A stretch of 64,000 nucleotides of DNA, taken from positions 792,001 to 856,000 of the forward strand of contig NZ_LR743507.1 in assembly GCF_902712855.1 (NCBI RefSeq), in the 5' to 3' direction. Positions 19,478-29,125 of the stretch are shown here, in pieces (within the stretch, counting starts at the first letter, position 1; each line of letters begins with the position of its first letter). Below the pieces are notes generated by a model. The model was not told the origin of the DNA, made no database searches, and saw nothing but the letters and a program-made list of their open reading frames with translations. Made by a program: the position numbers and the translations under genes. The DNA is from Variovorax paradoxus. Lineage in GTDB: Bacteria > Pseudomonadota > Gammaproteobacteria > Burkholderiales > Burkholderiaceae_C.

Positions 19478-20845
19478 ATGAACAACGACATGGCCGTCGG
19501 CCCGGGTGGCTTCGTGCCGCCGAATCCGGGCGGCGGTGCGATGGGCGACGCTTCCACCGCGCCACGCGGCATCGGCGCGCAGCCCGAATCCTTCACCGCC
19601 TGGCACGACACGCGCCGCCCGCATGCGGGCGACACCGCCATCGCGGGCAACAACCCGCTGGTGGCCGCGGCCAATCCGCTGCTCGACCTGATCCCGCAGA
19701 TCCGCGCCACCGGCCACCATCCGTCGCCCGCGCAGCTGCGCGAGCACCTGGTCGACGAGGTGCGCCGCTTCGAGACACGCGCGCAGCAGGCGGGCATCGC
19801 GCCCGAGGTGATCATCGGTGCGCGCTACTGCCTGTGCACCGCGGTCGACGAGGCCGCCGCGCTCACGCCATGGGGCGGCAGCATCTGGTCGTCGCAGAGC
19901 CTGCTGGTGATGTTCCACAACGAGACCTGGGGCGGAGAGAAGTTCTTCCAGCTGCTGTCGCGGCTGGTGCAGAACCCGCAGCAGCACCTCCACCTGATCG
20001 AGCTCATCTACTTCTGCCTGGCCATGGGCTTCGAGGGGCGCTTCCGCGTCATCGACAACGGCCGCACGCAGCTCGAGACCCTCAAGCAGCGGCTGCTGCA
20101 GATCATCCGGCAGACGCGCGGCGAGATCCCGGTGCCGCTGTCGCCGCACTGGCAGGACGCCAGCGCGCCGGTGCGCCGCACACGCAACTGGCTGCCGGTG
20201 TGGGCGGTGGGTGCCGTGGCCGCGGTGCTGCTGGTGCTGGCCTTCGCGCTGCTCAGCTTCAACCTCGCCGGCACTTCCGACGGCGCCTTCGCGGCGGTGA
20301 ATGCGGTGCGGCTGCCGCAGACCGCGCGCGCCGTCGTCATGCCCGCGCCGCAGCCGCGCCTGCAGCGCTTCCTCGAAGCGGAGATCCGCGAGGGCCTCCT
20401 GACCGTGCGCGACGAGGCCGACCGCAGCGTGGTGGTGCTGCGCGGCGACGGCCTGTTCGCCTCGGGCTCCGACCGCGTGCTCGACCGCTACGCGCCGGTG
20501 CTCGCGCGCGTGGCCGATGCGCTCAACTCGGTCGAAGGCAACGTGCTGGTCAGCGGCTTCAGCGACGACCAGCCGATCCGCAGCGTGCGCTTTCCGTCCA
20601 ACTGGCAACTCTCGCAGGCCCGCGCCGACGCGGTGAAGAAGATGATCTCGCAGCGCATCGCACGGCCCGAACGCCTGCGCGCCGAAGGGCGCGGCGATGC
20701 CGACCCGATCGCGCCCAACGACTCCGCAGCCAACCGCGCGCGCAACCGCCGGGTGGAGGTGACGCTGCTGGTGGCGCCTGTCGCCGGTGGTTCGGGCGTG
20801 CCCGCGCAGGCCGCGCCCGCGCCGCAAGCCGGAGGTGCCCGCTGA
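19478..20845 (+). CDS. tssL: T6SS inner-membrane protein TssL with OmpA domain
   Basis: TssL (DotU/IcmH family) is a core inner-membrane subunit. This 455-residue version is the extended type. It has a cytoplasmic DotU domain (about 50-215; RYCLCTAVDEAAALTPWG), one membrane helix at about 238-262, and a periplasmic OmpA-like peptidoglycan-binding domain at about 310-440 (LVSGFSDDQPIRS; NRARNRRVEVTLL). The ATG at 19478 is preceded by GAGGGA; an upstream in-frame GTG at 19466 has no such site. It overlaps tssM by one base. Confidence 0.94.
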   Translation: MNNDMAVGPGGFVPPNPGGGAMGDASTAPRGIGAQPESFTAWHDTRRPHAGDTAIAGNNPLVAAANPLLDLIPQIRATGHHPSPAQLREHLVDEVRRFETRAQQAGIAPEVIIGARYCLCTAVDEAAALTPWGGSIWSSQSLLVMFHNETWGGEKFFQLLSRLVQNPQQHLHLIELIYFCLAMGFEGRFRVIDNGRTQLETLKQRLLQIIRQTRGEIPVPLSPHWQDASAPVRRTRNWLPVWAVGAVAAVLLVLAFALLSFNLAGTSDGAFAAVNAVRLPQTARAVVMPAPQPRLQRFLEAEIREGLLTVRDEADRSVVVLRGDGLFASGSDRVLDRYAPVLARVADALNSVEGNVLVSGFSDDQPIRSVRFPSNWQLSQARADAVKKMISQRIARPERLRAEGRGDADPIAPNDSAANRARNRRVEVTLLVAPVAGGSGVPAQAAPAPQAGGAR

Positions 20846-23800
20846 TGCTGCGCGCCATCTTCCGCTTCGTCATCAGCCGCGATCTCTGGGTCTTCCTGGG
20901 CCTTGTCGCCCTCGCCTTCCTGATCTGGATCATCGGCCCCGCCATCGCCGTGGGCCGCTACCGTCCGCTCGAGGACGAGATCGTGCGCATCGCCGTCATC
21001 GTGCTGATGTTCGCGATCTGGCTCGTGCGCGTCATCTACCGCAAGTGGCGCGAGCGCCGGCTCAATGCGCAGTTGCTCAACCAGCTGCGCACGCCCTCCA
21101 AGAAGGAGAAGGAGGCCAAGCCCGAGGACGCCCCCGAGATCAAGGAGCTGCAGACCGGCTTCGACGACGCCACCGCCATCCTGAAGAACATGCGCTTCGG
21201 CGAGGACGCCGACGGCAAGCCCGCGGGCCGCTTCTCGCTGTTCGACCGGCAGTACCTGTACCAGCTGCCCTGGTACATCTTCATCGGTGCGCCGGGCTCG
21301 GGCAAGACCACGGCGCTGGTCAACTCCGACCTCGACTTTCCGCTCGCCGACCAGCTCGGCAAGGCCGCGGTGCGCGGCATCGGCGGCACGCGCAACTGCG
21401 ACTGGTGGTTCACCAACGAAGCGGTGCTGATCGACACCGCGGGCCGCTACACCACGCACGAGAGCAACCGCGAGACCGACGAAGGCGAGTGGAAGGGCTT
21501 CATCGAGCTGCTGAAGAAGTTCCGACCGCGCCAACCGATCAACGGCGCCATCCTCACGATCAGCATTGCCGACCTGCCGCTGGCTGACGATGCCCAGCGC
21601 GCGCGCCACGCCATGGCGCTGCGCAAGCGGCTGCTGGAGCTGCGCAACGACCTGGGCATCGACTTCCCGGTGTACGTGCTGGTCACCAAGACCGACCTGC
21701 TGGCGGGCTTCAACGAGTACTTCGGCTCGCTGGGCCGCGCCGAGCGACAGCAGGTGTGGGGCTTCACCTTCCCGATCCAGGGCAACCCGGCGAGCAGGAA
21801 GGCGGGCAAGGACGGCAAGAGCGCCGCCGCCGTCAACGGCGACCTGCGCGAGCGCTTCCACCAGGAATACAAGCTGCTGCACCAGCGCCTCGACGAGCGC
21901 CTGCCCGAGCTGCTGGCGGCCGAGTCCGACCCGATGCGCCGCGCGCAGGCGTACCTGCTGCCGCAGCAGTTCGCGAGCTTCGAGGACATCCTCGGCACCT
22001 TCCTGGCCGATGTGTTCAACCCCTCGAAATTCGAGGCAGCCTCGATGCTGCGCGGCGTCTACTTCACCAGCGGCACGCAGGAAGGCACGGCCTTCGACCG
22101 CGTGATGGGCGCCATCAAGCGCTACCTGCAGGTCAACGCGCCGCCGGCGCCGCCGCCGGGCCCGGGCAAGAGCTACTTCCTCAAGGAACTGCTGCAGCAG
22201 GTGATCTTCCGCGACGCGGGCGTGGCCGGCACCAACCTGCGCTGGTACCGGCGCAAGCGCGCCATCGACATCGCGGGCTACAGCGCCATCGGCGTGCTGA
22301 TGGTGCTCCTGCTGGGCGCGTGCGTGAACAGCTGGCGCAACAACAAGGATTACGTGGCCGAGGTCGACACGAGCGCCAAGGCCTTCAACAAGGCGGCCGC
22401 GCGCGGGGAGCTGCCGACGGTGGTCGATTCCAGCGGCGACATCGCCAGTTCGCTGCTCATCCTCGACAGGCTGCGCGACCTGCCGAAGTCGGCACGCTTC
22501 GATGTCGGCGACCCGCCCATGTCGTACCGCTTCGGCCTCTACCAGGGCGAGAAGCTGCAGGCCGCCACCGACGGCGTGTACCAGCGCGCGCTCGAGACCG
22601 TGCTGCTGCCGCAGGCCGCGCAGCGCATCGAGCAGTCGCTGCGCGAGGCCTCGAAGAACGATGCAGAGTACAGCTACGAAGCCCTCAAGGCGTACCTCAT
22701 GCTGTTCGACGCCGAGCGCTACGACGCCGACTTCCTGCAGGCATGGCTGCTGACCGACGTGGACCGCAAGATCGGCGCGTCGCTCACGCGCGAGCAACGC
22801 ACCAACCTCGAGTCGCACCTGAAGGCGCTGTTCGTGGGACGCGTGCTGACGTCGCCGTTCGCGAAGGACGAGCGCCTGATCACGCAGACGCGCGAGCGCC
22901 TGGCAGGAGTTCCGCTGGCGCAGCGCTCGTATGCGCGGCTGCGCCGCATCCTGCTGCAGACCAGCCAGCCCAACGCCTTCACGATCGCCGAGGCGGGCGG
23001 GGCCGAGTCGGCGCTGGTGATCCGCCGTGCGAGCGGCAAGCCGCTGACCGACGGCATTCCCACGCTGTTCACCTACCGCGGCTACTGGGACATCTTCGAC
23101 AAGCGCATGGCCGAGACGGCGCTGTCTCTCGAGCAGGAGGACCGCTGGGTGCTGCAGATCCGCGCGCCCGGCATGGCCGACATCACCTCGCGCGAACTGC
23201 TGCTGCGCGAGGTGCGCCGGCTCTACCTCACCGACTACATCAAGGTGTGGGACGACTACCTGGTCGACATCCGTCTGGCCGACAGCCGTTCGCTGCTGCA
23301 GAGCATCCAGATGACGCGCGTGCTCTCGACGTCCGAGTCGCCGATGTCGCGCATCATCCGCGGCGCCGCGCGCGAGACCGACCTGCTGCGCAATCACGAC
23401 GAGGCTGCGCGCAGCCTGCTCGACCAGGCGCAGAACCGCGTGCAGAGCACCCGCGAGCGCATCGAGCAGCTCATCGGCCAGCCCGACGGCAGCCAGCGGC
23501 GCAACACGCAGCTCGACCGGCCCGAGTCGCTGGTGGACAACCACTTCGAGCCGCTGCGCCGCATGGTCACCGCGCCCAGGCAGGGCGGACAGGCCCCCAT
23601 CGACGCCACGGCCGCGCTGATCAACGAGCTCTACAACTTCCTCACCGCCACGGACACCGCGCTGCGCAGCGGCAACATCCCGCCGTCGAGCGACGCCGTC
23701 ACCAAGGTGCAGGCCGAGGCGGGGCGGTTGCCGGTGCCGTTCCAGGGCATGCTGAACGACCTGTCGGCCACCGCGTCGTCGAAGGCGGCAGCGGTGACCC

Positions 23801-24513
23801 GGCAGAACATCGGGCAGAGCGCCGCGGCGAGCATCGGCTCGTTCTGCAACCAGGCGATCGCGGGACGCTACCCGTTCACGCGCGGCTCGGGTCGTGACGT
23901 GGCCTCGGGCGACTTCGCGCAGCTGTTCGCGCCGGGCGGGATGATGGACGACTTCTTCCAGAAGAACCTCGTCACGCAGGTCGATACCTCGGTGAACCCG
24001 TGGGCCTTCAAGCGCGGCGTGGACGGCGCGGCGGCGGGGCGTTCGGCGTACCTCGATTCGTTCCAGAAGGCGCAGGCCATCCGCGACGTGTTCTTCTCGG
24101 GCATGGCGGGCGGGCGCACGCCGTCGTTCACGCTGGACATCCGGCCCGAGGACATGGACGCCGCGCTCACGCAGTTCACGCTCGATGTCGACGGCCAGAC
24201 GGTGCGCTACGCGCACGGCCCGCAGGCGCCCAGCACCATCAAGTGGCCGGGCCCGCGCAACAGCAACCAGGTGCGCCTGCAGGTCACCACCGCGAACGGC
24301 ACGCCGGCCGGCGGCATCGTGACCGAAGGGCCGTGGGCGTTGCACCGGTTGTTCGACAAGGCCTCGATCTCCTCGGGAAAATCGCCCGAGTCGTTCAACG
24401 CGACCTTCGACCTGCAGGGCAAGAAGGTGGTGCTGGCCGTGACGGCGAACAGCGTCTACAACCCGCTGCGCCTGCCGCAGATGACGAGCTTCTCGTGCCC
24501 CGGAAAGTCATGA
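20845..24513 (+). CDS. tssM: T6SS inner-membrane ATPase-like protein TssM
   Basis: TssM (IcmF/VasK family) spans the inner membrane and reaches through the periplasm to TssJ. The 1222-residue protein has two N-terminal membrane helices (about 10-32 and 48-65), a cytoplasmic NTPase domain with Walker A GAPGSGKT at 148-155, and a third helix at about 473-492 (GYSAIGVLMVLLLGACVNSW). A large periplasmic part with the IcmF-related and TssM C-terminal domains follows. GGAGG precedes the ATG, and the gene overlaps the tssL stop (TGATG). The Walker motif is intact, unlike some family members. Confidence 0.95.
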   Translation: MLRAIFRFVISRDLWVFLGLVALAFLIWIIGPAIAVGRYRPLEDEIVRIAVIVLMFAIWLVRVIYRKWRERRLNAQLLNQLRTPSKKEKEAKPEDAPEIKELQTGFDDATAILKNMRFGEDADGKPAGRFSLFDRQYLYQLPWYIFIGAPGSGKTTALVNSDLDFPLADQLGKAAVRGIGGTRNCDWWFTNEAVLIDTAGRYTTHESNRETDEGEWKGFIELLKKFRPRQPINGAILTISIADLPLADDAQRARHAMALRKRLLELRNDLGIDFPVYVLVTKTDLLAGFNEYFGSLGRAERQQVWGFTFPIQGNPASRKAGKDGKSAAAVNGDLRERFHQEYKLLHQRLDERLPELLAAESDPMRRAQAYLLPQQFASFEDILGTFLADVFNPSKFEAASMLRGVYFTSGTQEGTAFDRVMGAIKRYLQVNAPPAPPPGPGKSYFLKELLQQVIFRDAGVAGTNLRWYRRKRAIDIAGYSAIGVLMVLLLGACVNSWRNNKDYVAEVDTSAKAFNKAAARGELPTVVDSSGDIASSLLILDRLRDLPKSARFDVGDPPMSYRFGLYQGEKLQAATDGVYQRALETVLLPQAAQRIEQSLREASKNDAEYSYEALKAYLMLFDAERYDADFLQAWLLTDVDRKIGASLTREQRTNLESHLKALFVGRVLTSPFAKDERLITQTRERLAGVPLAQRSYARLRRILLQTSQPNAFTIAEAGGAESALVIRRASGKPLTDGIPTLFTYRGYWDIFDKRMAETALSLEQEDRWVLQIRAPGMADITSRELLLREVRRLYLTDYIKVWDDYLVDIRLADSRSLLQSIQMTRVLSTSESPMSRIIRGAARETDLLRNHDEAARSLLDQAQNRVQSTRERIEQLIGQPDGSQRRNTQLDRPESLVDNHFEPLRRMVTAPRQGGQAPIDATAALINELYNFLTATDTALRSGNIPPSSDAVTKVQAEAGRLPVPFQGMLNDLSATASSKAAAVTRQNIGQSAAASIGSFCNQAIAGRYPFTRGSGRDVASGDFAQLFAPGGMMDDFFQKNLVTQVDTSVNPWAFKRGVDGAAAGRSAYLDSFQKAQAIRDVFFSGMAGGRTPSFTLDIRPEDMDAALTQFTLDVDGQTVRYAHGPQAPSTIKWPGPRNSNQVRLQVTTANGTPAGGIVTEGPWALHRLFDKASISSGKSPESFNATFDLQGKKVVLAVTANSVYNPLRLPQMTSFSCPGKS

Positions 24514-24573
24514 TGGGCATGGGCGGAATCTCCAGTGCGGTGAATCGTGTTTCTCGCACCCCGGCCGGAGGAG

Positions 24574-24616
24574 GGCAGGGGTGGCGGCGCGCGGTGTCTC
24601 CATCGCGCGCCCTGCC
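24574..24616 (+). promoter_or_regulatory. Strong hairpin between tssM and tagF
   Basis: A perfect 8-bp inverted repeat, GGCGCGCG at 24586-24593 and CGCGCGCC at 24604-24611, has a 10-base loop. GGCAG at 24574-24578 and CTGCC at 24612-24616 extend it across a one-sided 7-base bulge. There is no T-run after it, so it is not a standard terminator. It may attenuate or protect the transcript between the tssM and tagF parts of the operon. Confidence 0.5.
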
Positions 24617-24670
24617 TGCTCCCATCGCGACCGTTCCCCTGAGGGCGAAGGATCGAAACGGGGAGCGCGC

Positions 24671-25384
24671 ATGAACAGCGGTCTTCCCCCGCAGGCCTGG
24701 GTGCCTGTCGACGAACAGATCGGCTGGTACGGCAAGCTGCCCGCCGCCGGCGACTTTCTCTACCGCCGCATGTCGCGCGAGCTGCAGGCCTGGTGGGACC
24801 GCTGGATGCAGAACGGGCTGGGCAGCTTCAAGCGCTGGCCCGATGCGATGACGCGGCACTACGCGGTGGCGCCGGTGTGGAACTTCGCGATTCCCGCCAC
24901 GCATGGCGTGGACGCGGTGCAGTTCGGCTGCATCGCGCCGAGCTGTGACCGCGTGGGCCGCTATTACCCGGTGTGCGTCACGCTGCAGGTGGCTGCGCGC
25001 AACTACCGTCCGTCGGTGCTGGAGGGCTCGGCGGGCTGGTACTGGCAATGCGGCAACGCGCTGCTGCAGGCGATCCGCCACGGCGTGGCGCCCGACCAGT
25101 TCGACGGCCAGGTGCTGGCCGCCGGGCGCGCAGGCTTCCACACGGCCAGCGGCGGTTCGGACGACATCCTCTCGATCCTCGGGCCTACGGCCGGTGGCGA
25201 GAGCGCCCAGCAGCGCCTGGGCTGGCCGGAGCTTCCACTGTGCTTCGACCCGCTCGGCAGCACGAGCTACTGGTGGACCAACCAGGCCGACGGGTCGCCG
25301 TTGCGCACCGCCGCCCATGGCGGGGGCCTCAACACACCGCTGTTTTCAAAGTTGTTTTCGCAGGGGCATGTGCCATGGGCGTGA
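24671..25384 (+). CDS. tagF: T6SS-associated protein TagF
   Basis: TagF is a post-translational repressor of T6SS assembly that acts on the FHA protein. The 237-residue protein has the family N-terminus GWYGKLPAAGDFLYRRMSRE and the following WWDRWMQNGL, plus the later FGCIAPSCDRVGRYYPV. It starts at the ATG at 24671, after a ~157-base gap from tssM that contains a strong hairpin. It lies directly upstream of the kinase gene, so repressor and kinase of the same pathway are co-transcribed. Confidence 0.92.
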   Translation: MNSGLPPQAWVPVDEQIGWYGKLPAAGDFLYRRMSRELQAWWDRWMQNGLGSFKRWPDAMTRHYAVAPVWNFAIPATHGVDAVQFGCIAPSCDRVGRYYPVCVTLQVAARNYRPSVLEGSAGWYWQCGNALLQAIRHGVAPDQFDGQVLAAGRAGFHTASGGSDDILSILGPTAGGESAQQRLGWPELPLCFDPLGSTSYWWTNQADGSPLRTAAHGGGLNTPLFSKLFSQGHVPWA

Positions 25385-25424
25385 AGAGCCACAAGAGCCA
25401 CGGTCCCGCAGGAGGAGGAAGCGC

Positions 25425-27428
25425 ATGACGACGACGCACGATACCGGCCTGGGCACGCTGCCGGCCGACCCGCAGGAGCGGCCGCACCCGCTGGGCGTGG
25501 GCCACCGGCTCGACGAGTTCGAACTGCTGGAGGTGATCGGCGAGGGCGGCTTCGGCATCGTCTACCGCGCCTACGACCACTCGCTGCAGCGCGAGGTGGC
25601 CATCAAGGAATACATGCCCTCGATGCTCGCGCGCCGCGTCGGCGACAACAGCGTGCACGTGCGCTCCGAGCGGCTCACGGCCACCTTCGAGGCGGGCCTG
25701 CGCAGCTTCATCAACGAGGCGCGCACCCTCGCGCAGTTCAGCCATCCGGCGCTGGTGCGGGTGCACCGCTTCTGGGAGTCCAATTCCACCGCCTACATGG
25801 CGATCCAGCTCTACAAGGGCCGCACGCTGCGCCGCCTCGCCGAGGACGAGCCCGGCCGCGTCACCGAGACCTGGCTGCTCGGCATGCTCGGGCCGCTGCT
25901 GGGCGCCCTCGAGACGCTGCACCGCAGCCAGTGCTTCCACCGCGACATCGCGCCCGACAACATCTTCGTGCAGCTCGACGACTCGCCGGTGCTGCTGGAC
26001 TTCGGCGCGGCGCGCAAGTCGATCGCCGACCTGGTCGACGAGGTGGCGGTGATGGTGAAGTCGGGCTACTCGCCGATCGAGCAGTACGCCGACGACAACA
26101 CGCTGCTGCAGGGAGCGTGGACCGACCTCTACGCACTGGGCGCGGTGCTGTACCGCGCGGTCACCGGCCATCCGCCGCCCTCGGCCGTGGTGCGCAGCGT
26201 GCAGGACGCCTACGTGCCGCTGTCGTCGATGGGCCGGCCCGACCTGAGCCCCGCCTTCTGCGCCGCGGTCGACCACACGCTAGCGGTGCACAGCAAGGAC
26301 CGCACGCAGACCGTGGCGGCCTTCGCAGCCGAGCTCGGCCTGACCCGGCTCGGCGATCTCTACGTGAACGGCATGGCCGTGCCGACGGTGATCATTCCCA
26401 CCGCGCCCGTGCCGGCTGCGCCGCCGCCGCCGCCGCTGGTGCCGCAGCAGCAGGTCGTGCCGCAGTCCTATCCGCCTGCTTCGGCGCCGGTACCGCTGGA
26501 GCCGGCCGGCACGGCCGGCTTCGCGGCGCCGCCCGTTGCGGCGGCGGAGCCGGCGAAGGTCAAGGTGAAGGCGTCCTCCGGTGCCGCGTCGGCGCGTTCG
26601 TCGACGAAGAAGAAGTCGTCCGGGCTGTCCTGGCTGCTGGTCGGCGGACTCGTCGTTGCGCTGGTGGCGGTGGGCAGCTGGATCGGCCTGCGCCTGACCT
26701 CGGCCAAGCAGGAGACCACGACGGCCATGGTGCCCGTGCCGCCGCCGGCCTCGCCGATGTCGAGCACCAGCGCGCCGCCGGCCGTGGCAGTGTCGCCCGC
26801 GGGCACGCCGGCACCGGCCGACGCGACGCCGGCACCGGCGGCCGGCGCAGCCGCGACACCGCCTGCGGCAACCGCCAGCGCCGCAGCAGCCCCTGCGGCT
26901 GGTGCTGCCGCCCCGGGCACCGGTGTGCTGACGCCGCTGGACAACGTGCAGGTCAATCCGCCGGCGCCGCCGCCCGAGACCGCGCTGGCCACCGCCGAGG
27001 CCGAGGACTGGAACCTCGCGCAGACCGAGAACACGCGCGAGGGCTACGAGGCCTACCTGCGCCGCTACCGCCGCGGCCTGCATGCGCGCGAGGCGCGCAA
27101 CGCGATCGCCGAGATCAACCGGCTCTCGCCGCCGCCCGTGGCCGTCGATCCGTCGGCGCTGCCGCCAGGAGCGCCGGGCGCCCCGGTGGCCGGCGCCGCG
27201 CCCGCGGCCCCGCCGGGCATGGGCCGGGTGAACTTCAACATCCGGCCCTGGGGCCAGGTGTTTGTCGACGGCGCCGACCGCGGCGTGAGCCCGCCGCTCA
27301 AGTCGCTGCCGCTGCGCCCCGGCATCTACAACATCGAGGTGCGCAATGGCGATCTCGAGGTGTTCCGCCAGCGCGTGACGGTGCAGGACAGCAAGTCGGC
27401 GCCGGTGGTGAGCCACGAGTTCAAGTAA
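25425..27428 (+). CDS. ppkA: PpkA-like Ser/Thr kinase with PEGA-like domain
   Basis: This membrane-anchored Hanks-type kinase is expected to phosphorylate TagH/Fha and promote T6SS assembly. Of 667 residues, about 35-300 form the kinase: GEGGFGIVYRAYD, Lys61 in VAIKEYMPS, catalytic Asp174 in HRDIAPDN, and DFG at 192-194. A Pro/Ala linker, a membrane helix at about 402-421 (WLLVGGLVVALVAVGSWIGL) and an Ala/Pro-rich periplasmic stretch follow. The end (about 601-667, VNFNIRPWGQVFVDGADRGV) resembles a PEGA domain, a likely cell-envelope sensor. GGAGGAGGAA lies just before the ATG. Confidence 0.88.
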   Translation: MTTTHDTGLGTLPADPQERPHPLGVGHRLDEFELLEVIGEGGFGIVYRAYDHSLQREVAIKEYMPSMLARRVGDNSVHVRSERLTATFEAGLRSFINEARTLAQFSHPALVRVHRFWESNSTAYMAIQLYKGRTLRRLAEDEPGRVTETWLLGMLGPLLGALETLHRSQCFHRDIAPDNIFVQLDDSPVLLDFGAARKSIADLVDEVAVMVKSGYSPIEQYADDNTLLQGAWTDLYALGAVLYRAVTGHPPPSAVVRSVQDAYVPLSSMGRPDLSPAFCAAVDHTLAVHSKDRTQTVAAFAAELGLTRLGDLYVNGMAVPTVIIPTAPVPAAPPPPPLVPQQQVVPQSYPPASAPVPLEPAGTAGFAAPPVAAAEPAKVKVKASSGAASARSSTKKKSSGLSWLLVGGLVVALVAVGSWIGLRLTSAKQETTTAMVPVPPPASPMSSTSAPPAVAVSPAGTPAPADATPAPAAGAAATPPAATASAAAAPAAGAAAPGTGVLTPLDNVQVNPPAPPPETALATAEAEDWNLAQTENTREGYEAYLRRYRRGLHAREARNAIAEINRLSPPPVAVDPSALPPGAPGAPVAGAAPAAPPGMGRVNFNIRPWGQVFVDGADRGVSPPLKSLPLRPGIYNIEVRNGDLEVFRQRVTVQDSKSAPVVSHEFK

Positions 27429-27436
27429 GCCCCGCC

Positions 27437-27461
27437 GGCACGGCGTGGTCCGCGTGCCACT
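27437..27461 (+). terminator. Weak candidate terminator after ppkA
   Basis: GGCACG (27437-27442) and CGTGCC (27453-27458) form a 6-bp stem with a 10-base loop, followed only by ACTTT. It lies in the 72-base convergent gap between ppkA and comM. The stem is sound but the T-run is short. Confidence 0.4.
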
Positions 27462-27500
27462 TTCGCGTCGACCGGCTCATCGGCGAAGGGCCTCGCGAGC

Positions 27501-29054
27501 TCACTTGTGCTGCGCGCCGGCCAGCACCCGGCGGTACTGCACCGCCTCGGCCACGTGCGGCACCTCCACCGCGTCGGCGCCGACCAGGTCTGCGATCGTG
27601 CGTGCCACCTTCAGCGCGCGGTGCGTGCTGCGCGCCGACCAGCCAAGCTTGTTCGCCGCGTTGAACATGAACTGCCGCGCCGCGGGATCGAGCGCGGCAT
27701 GCCGGTCGATCGCGCCGCCCTGCAGCGCCTGGTTGGCATGGCCCTGGCGGCGCATCGCGCGTTCGCGGGCGGCGACCACGCGCGTGCGGATGCTGTCGGT
27801 CGATTCGCCGGGCGGTGCATCGAGCAGCAGCTGTGCCGACACCGCGGGCACCTCGATGTGCAGGTCGATGCGATCCAGCAGCGGGCCGCTGAGCTTGGCC
27901 TGGTAGCGCAGCACCTGGGTCGGCGTGCAGCGGCAGGGCCTCAGCGAGGAGCCGAGGTAGCCGCAGGGGCAGGGATTCATCGCCGCGATCAGCTGGAAGC
28001 GCGCGGGAAACTCGGCGCTGAGCGCCGCACGGGAGATCGTGATGGTGCCGGTTTCCAGGGGCTCGCGCAGCGCCTCGAGGGCCGACCTCGCGAACTCCGG
28101 AAATTCGTCGAGAAAGAGCACGCCGCGATGCGCGCGCGAAATCTCGCCCGGCCGCGGCGGCGAGCCGCCGCCCACCAGCGCCACCGCGCTCGAGGTGTGA
28201 TGAGGCGCCGATGTGGGCCGGCACATCCATCGCTCGGCCGCGAAGCGCCCGCCAAGGCTCGCGATGGCCGCGCTCTCCAGCGCCTCGTCGATGCTCATGG
28301 CCGGCAGCAGCCCCGCGAAGCGCTGCGCGAGCATCGATTTGCCCGAACCCGGCTCGCCGACCATCAGCAGGCTGTGGCCGCCGGCCGCGGCGATCTCGAG
28401 TGCGCGCTTGACGCCCGCGTGGCCCTTCACGTCGCACAGGTCGGCGTAGCGCGGCGCGGGTGCACCGGGCGCGGCCTCGATGCGCGACCAGCCGTCGTTC
28501 GCTTCGGGTTCGCTCGATGGCGCCTGTGCGCCGTTGCCGGCCAGGAACTGCCGCACCACGTCCAGCAGGTGCGTGGCGCCGTACACCTCGCCGCCTGGCA
28601 CCAGCGCCGCTTCGTGTGCGCTGTCCATGGGCAGCACCAGCCTTGTGGCCACGCCGCGCGTGTGCAACGCCAGCGCCATCGCCAGCGCACCGCGGACGGG
28701 ACGCAGCTCGCCCGACAGCGAGAGTTCACCAGCGAATTCGTGGCCGGCCAGCCGGGCGTTGTCGATCTGCCCGCTGGCAGCGAGGATGCCCAGCGCGATC
28801 GGCAGGTCGAATCGGCCCGAGTCCTTCGGAAGGTCTGCAGGCGCCAGATTCACGGTGATCCGTTTGTTGTTCGGAAACTCCAGCCCCGCGTTCTGGATGG
28901 CCGAGCGCACCCGCTCGCGCGCTTCCTTGACCTCGGTTTCCGCCAGCCCGACCAGCGTGAAGCTGGGCAAGCCGTTCGCCAGATGCACCTCGACCGTGAC
29001 GCTGGCAGCTTCCAGCCCCAGCAAGGCACGGCTTTGCACCAAAGACAGACTCAT
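27501..29054 (-). CDS. comM: ComM/YifB family AAA+ helicase
   Basis: ComM is a hexameric helicase that promotes branch migration during natural transformation and recombination. The 517-residue protein matches the full family: an N-terminal Lon-like fold (MSLSLVQSRALLGLEAASVT, NLAPADLPKDSGRFDLPIAL), Walker A GEPGSGKS at 233-240, FLDEFPEF, and a zinc-type CPCGYLGSSLRPCRCTPTQV. The ATG at 29054 has GAGAGGG upstream. It is transcribed away from the porin-glnK-amtB operon and converges with ppkA. Housekeeping gene unrelated to the T6SS. Confidence 0.93.
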   Translation of the reverse strand: MSLSLVQSRALLGLEAASVTVEVHLANGLPSFTLVGLAETEVKEARERVRSAIQNAGLEFPNNKRITVNLAPADLPKDSGRFDLPIALGILAASGQIDNARLAGHEFAGELSLSGELRPVRGALAMALALHTRGVATRLVLPMDSAHEAALVPGGEVYGATHLLDVVRQFLAGNGAQAPSSEPEANDGWSRIEAAPGAPAPRYADLCDVKGHAGVKRALEIAAAGGHSLLMVGEPGSGKSMLAQRFAGLLPAMSIDEALESAAIASLGGRFAAERWMCRPTSAPHHTSSAVALVGGGSPPRPGEISRAHRGVLFLDEFPEFARSALEALREPLETGTITISRAALSAEFPARFQLIAAMNPCPCGYLGSSLRPCRCTPTQVLRYQAKLSGPLLDRIDLHIEVPAVSAQLLLDAPPGESTDSIRTRVVAARERAMRRQGHANQALQGGAIDRHAALDPAARQFMFNAANKLGWSARSTHRALKVARTIADLVGADAVEVPHVAEAVQYRRVLAGAQHK

Positions 29055-29125
29055 TGTTTTCCCTCTCCCCAAGATGGTGCGCCTGCGTGGGGCGCGCCGC
29101 CGTGGTGCAGCGCCCTGCGCAACTG

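Noticed and set aside
20488..24345. Very long open frame on the minus strand opposite tssL/tssM (about 1285 codons), and a similar one at 9018-11549 opposite the pentapeptide gene
   Set aside because: In high-GC DNA with G/C third positions the antisense frame often lacks stops. The products are Arg/Ala/His/Gln-rich with no domain pattern, and the plus-strand genes are clear.
29075..29108. Two TGGTGC sequences upstream of the sigma-54 promoter as NtrC sites
   Set aside because: They are only half-sites, not paired as inverted repeats, and are common in GC-rich sequence. I list them as something to test, not as a feature.
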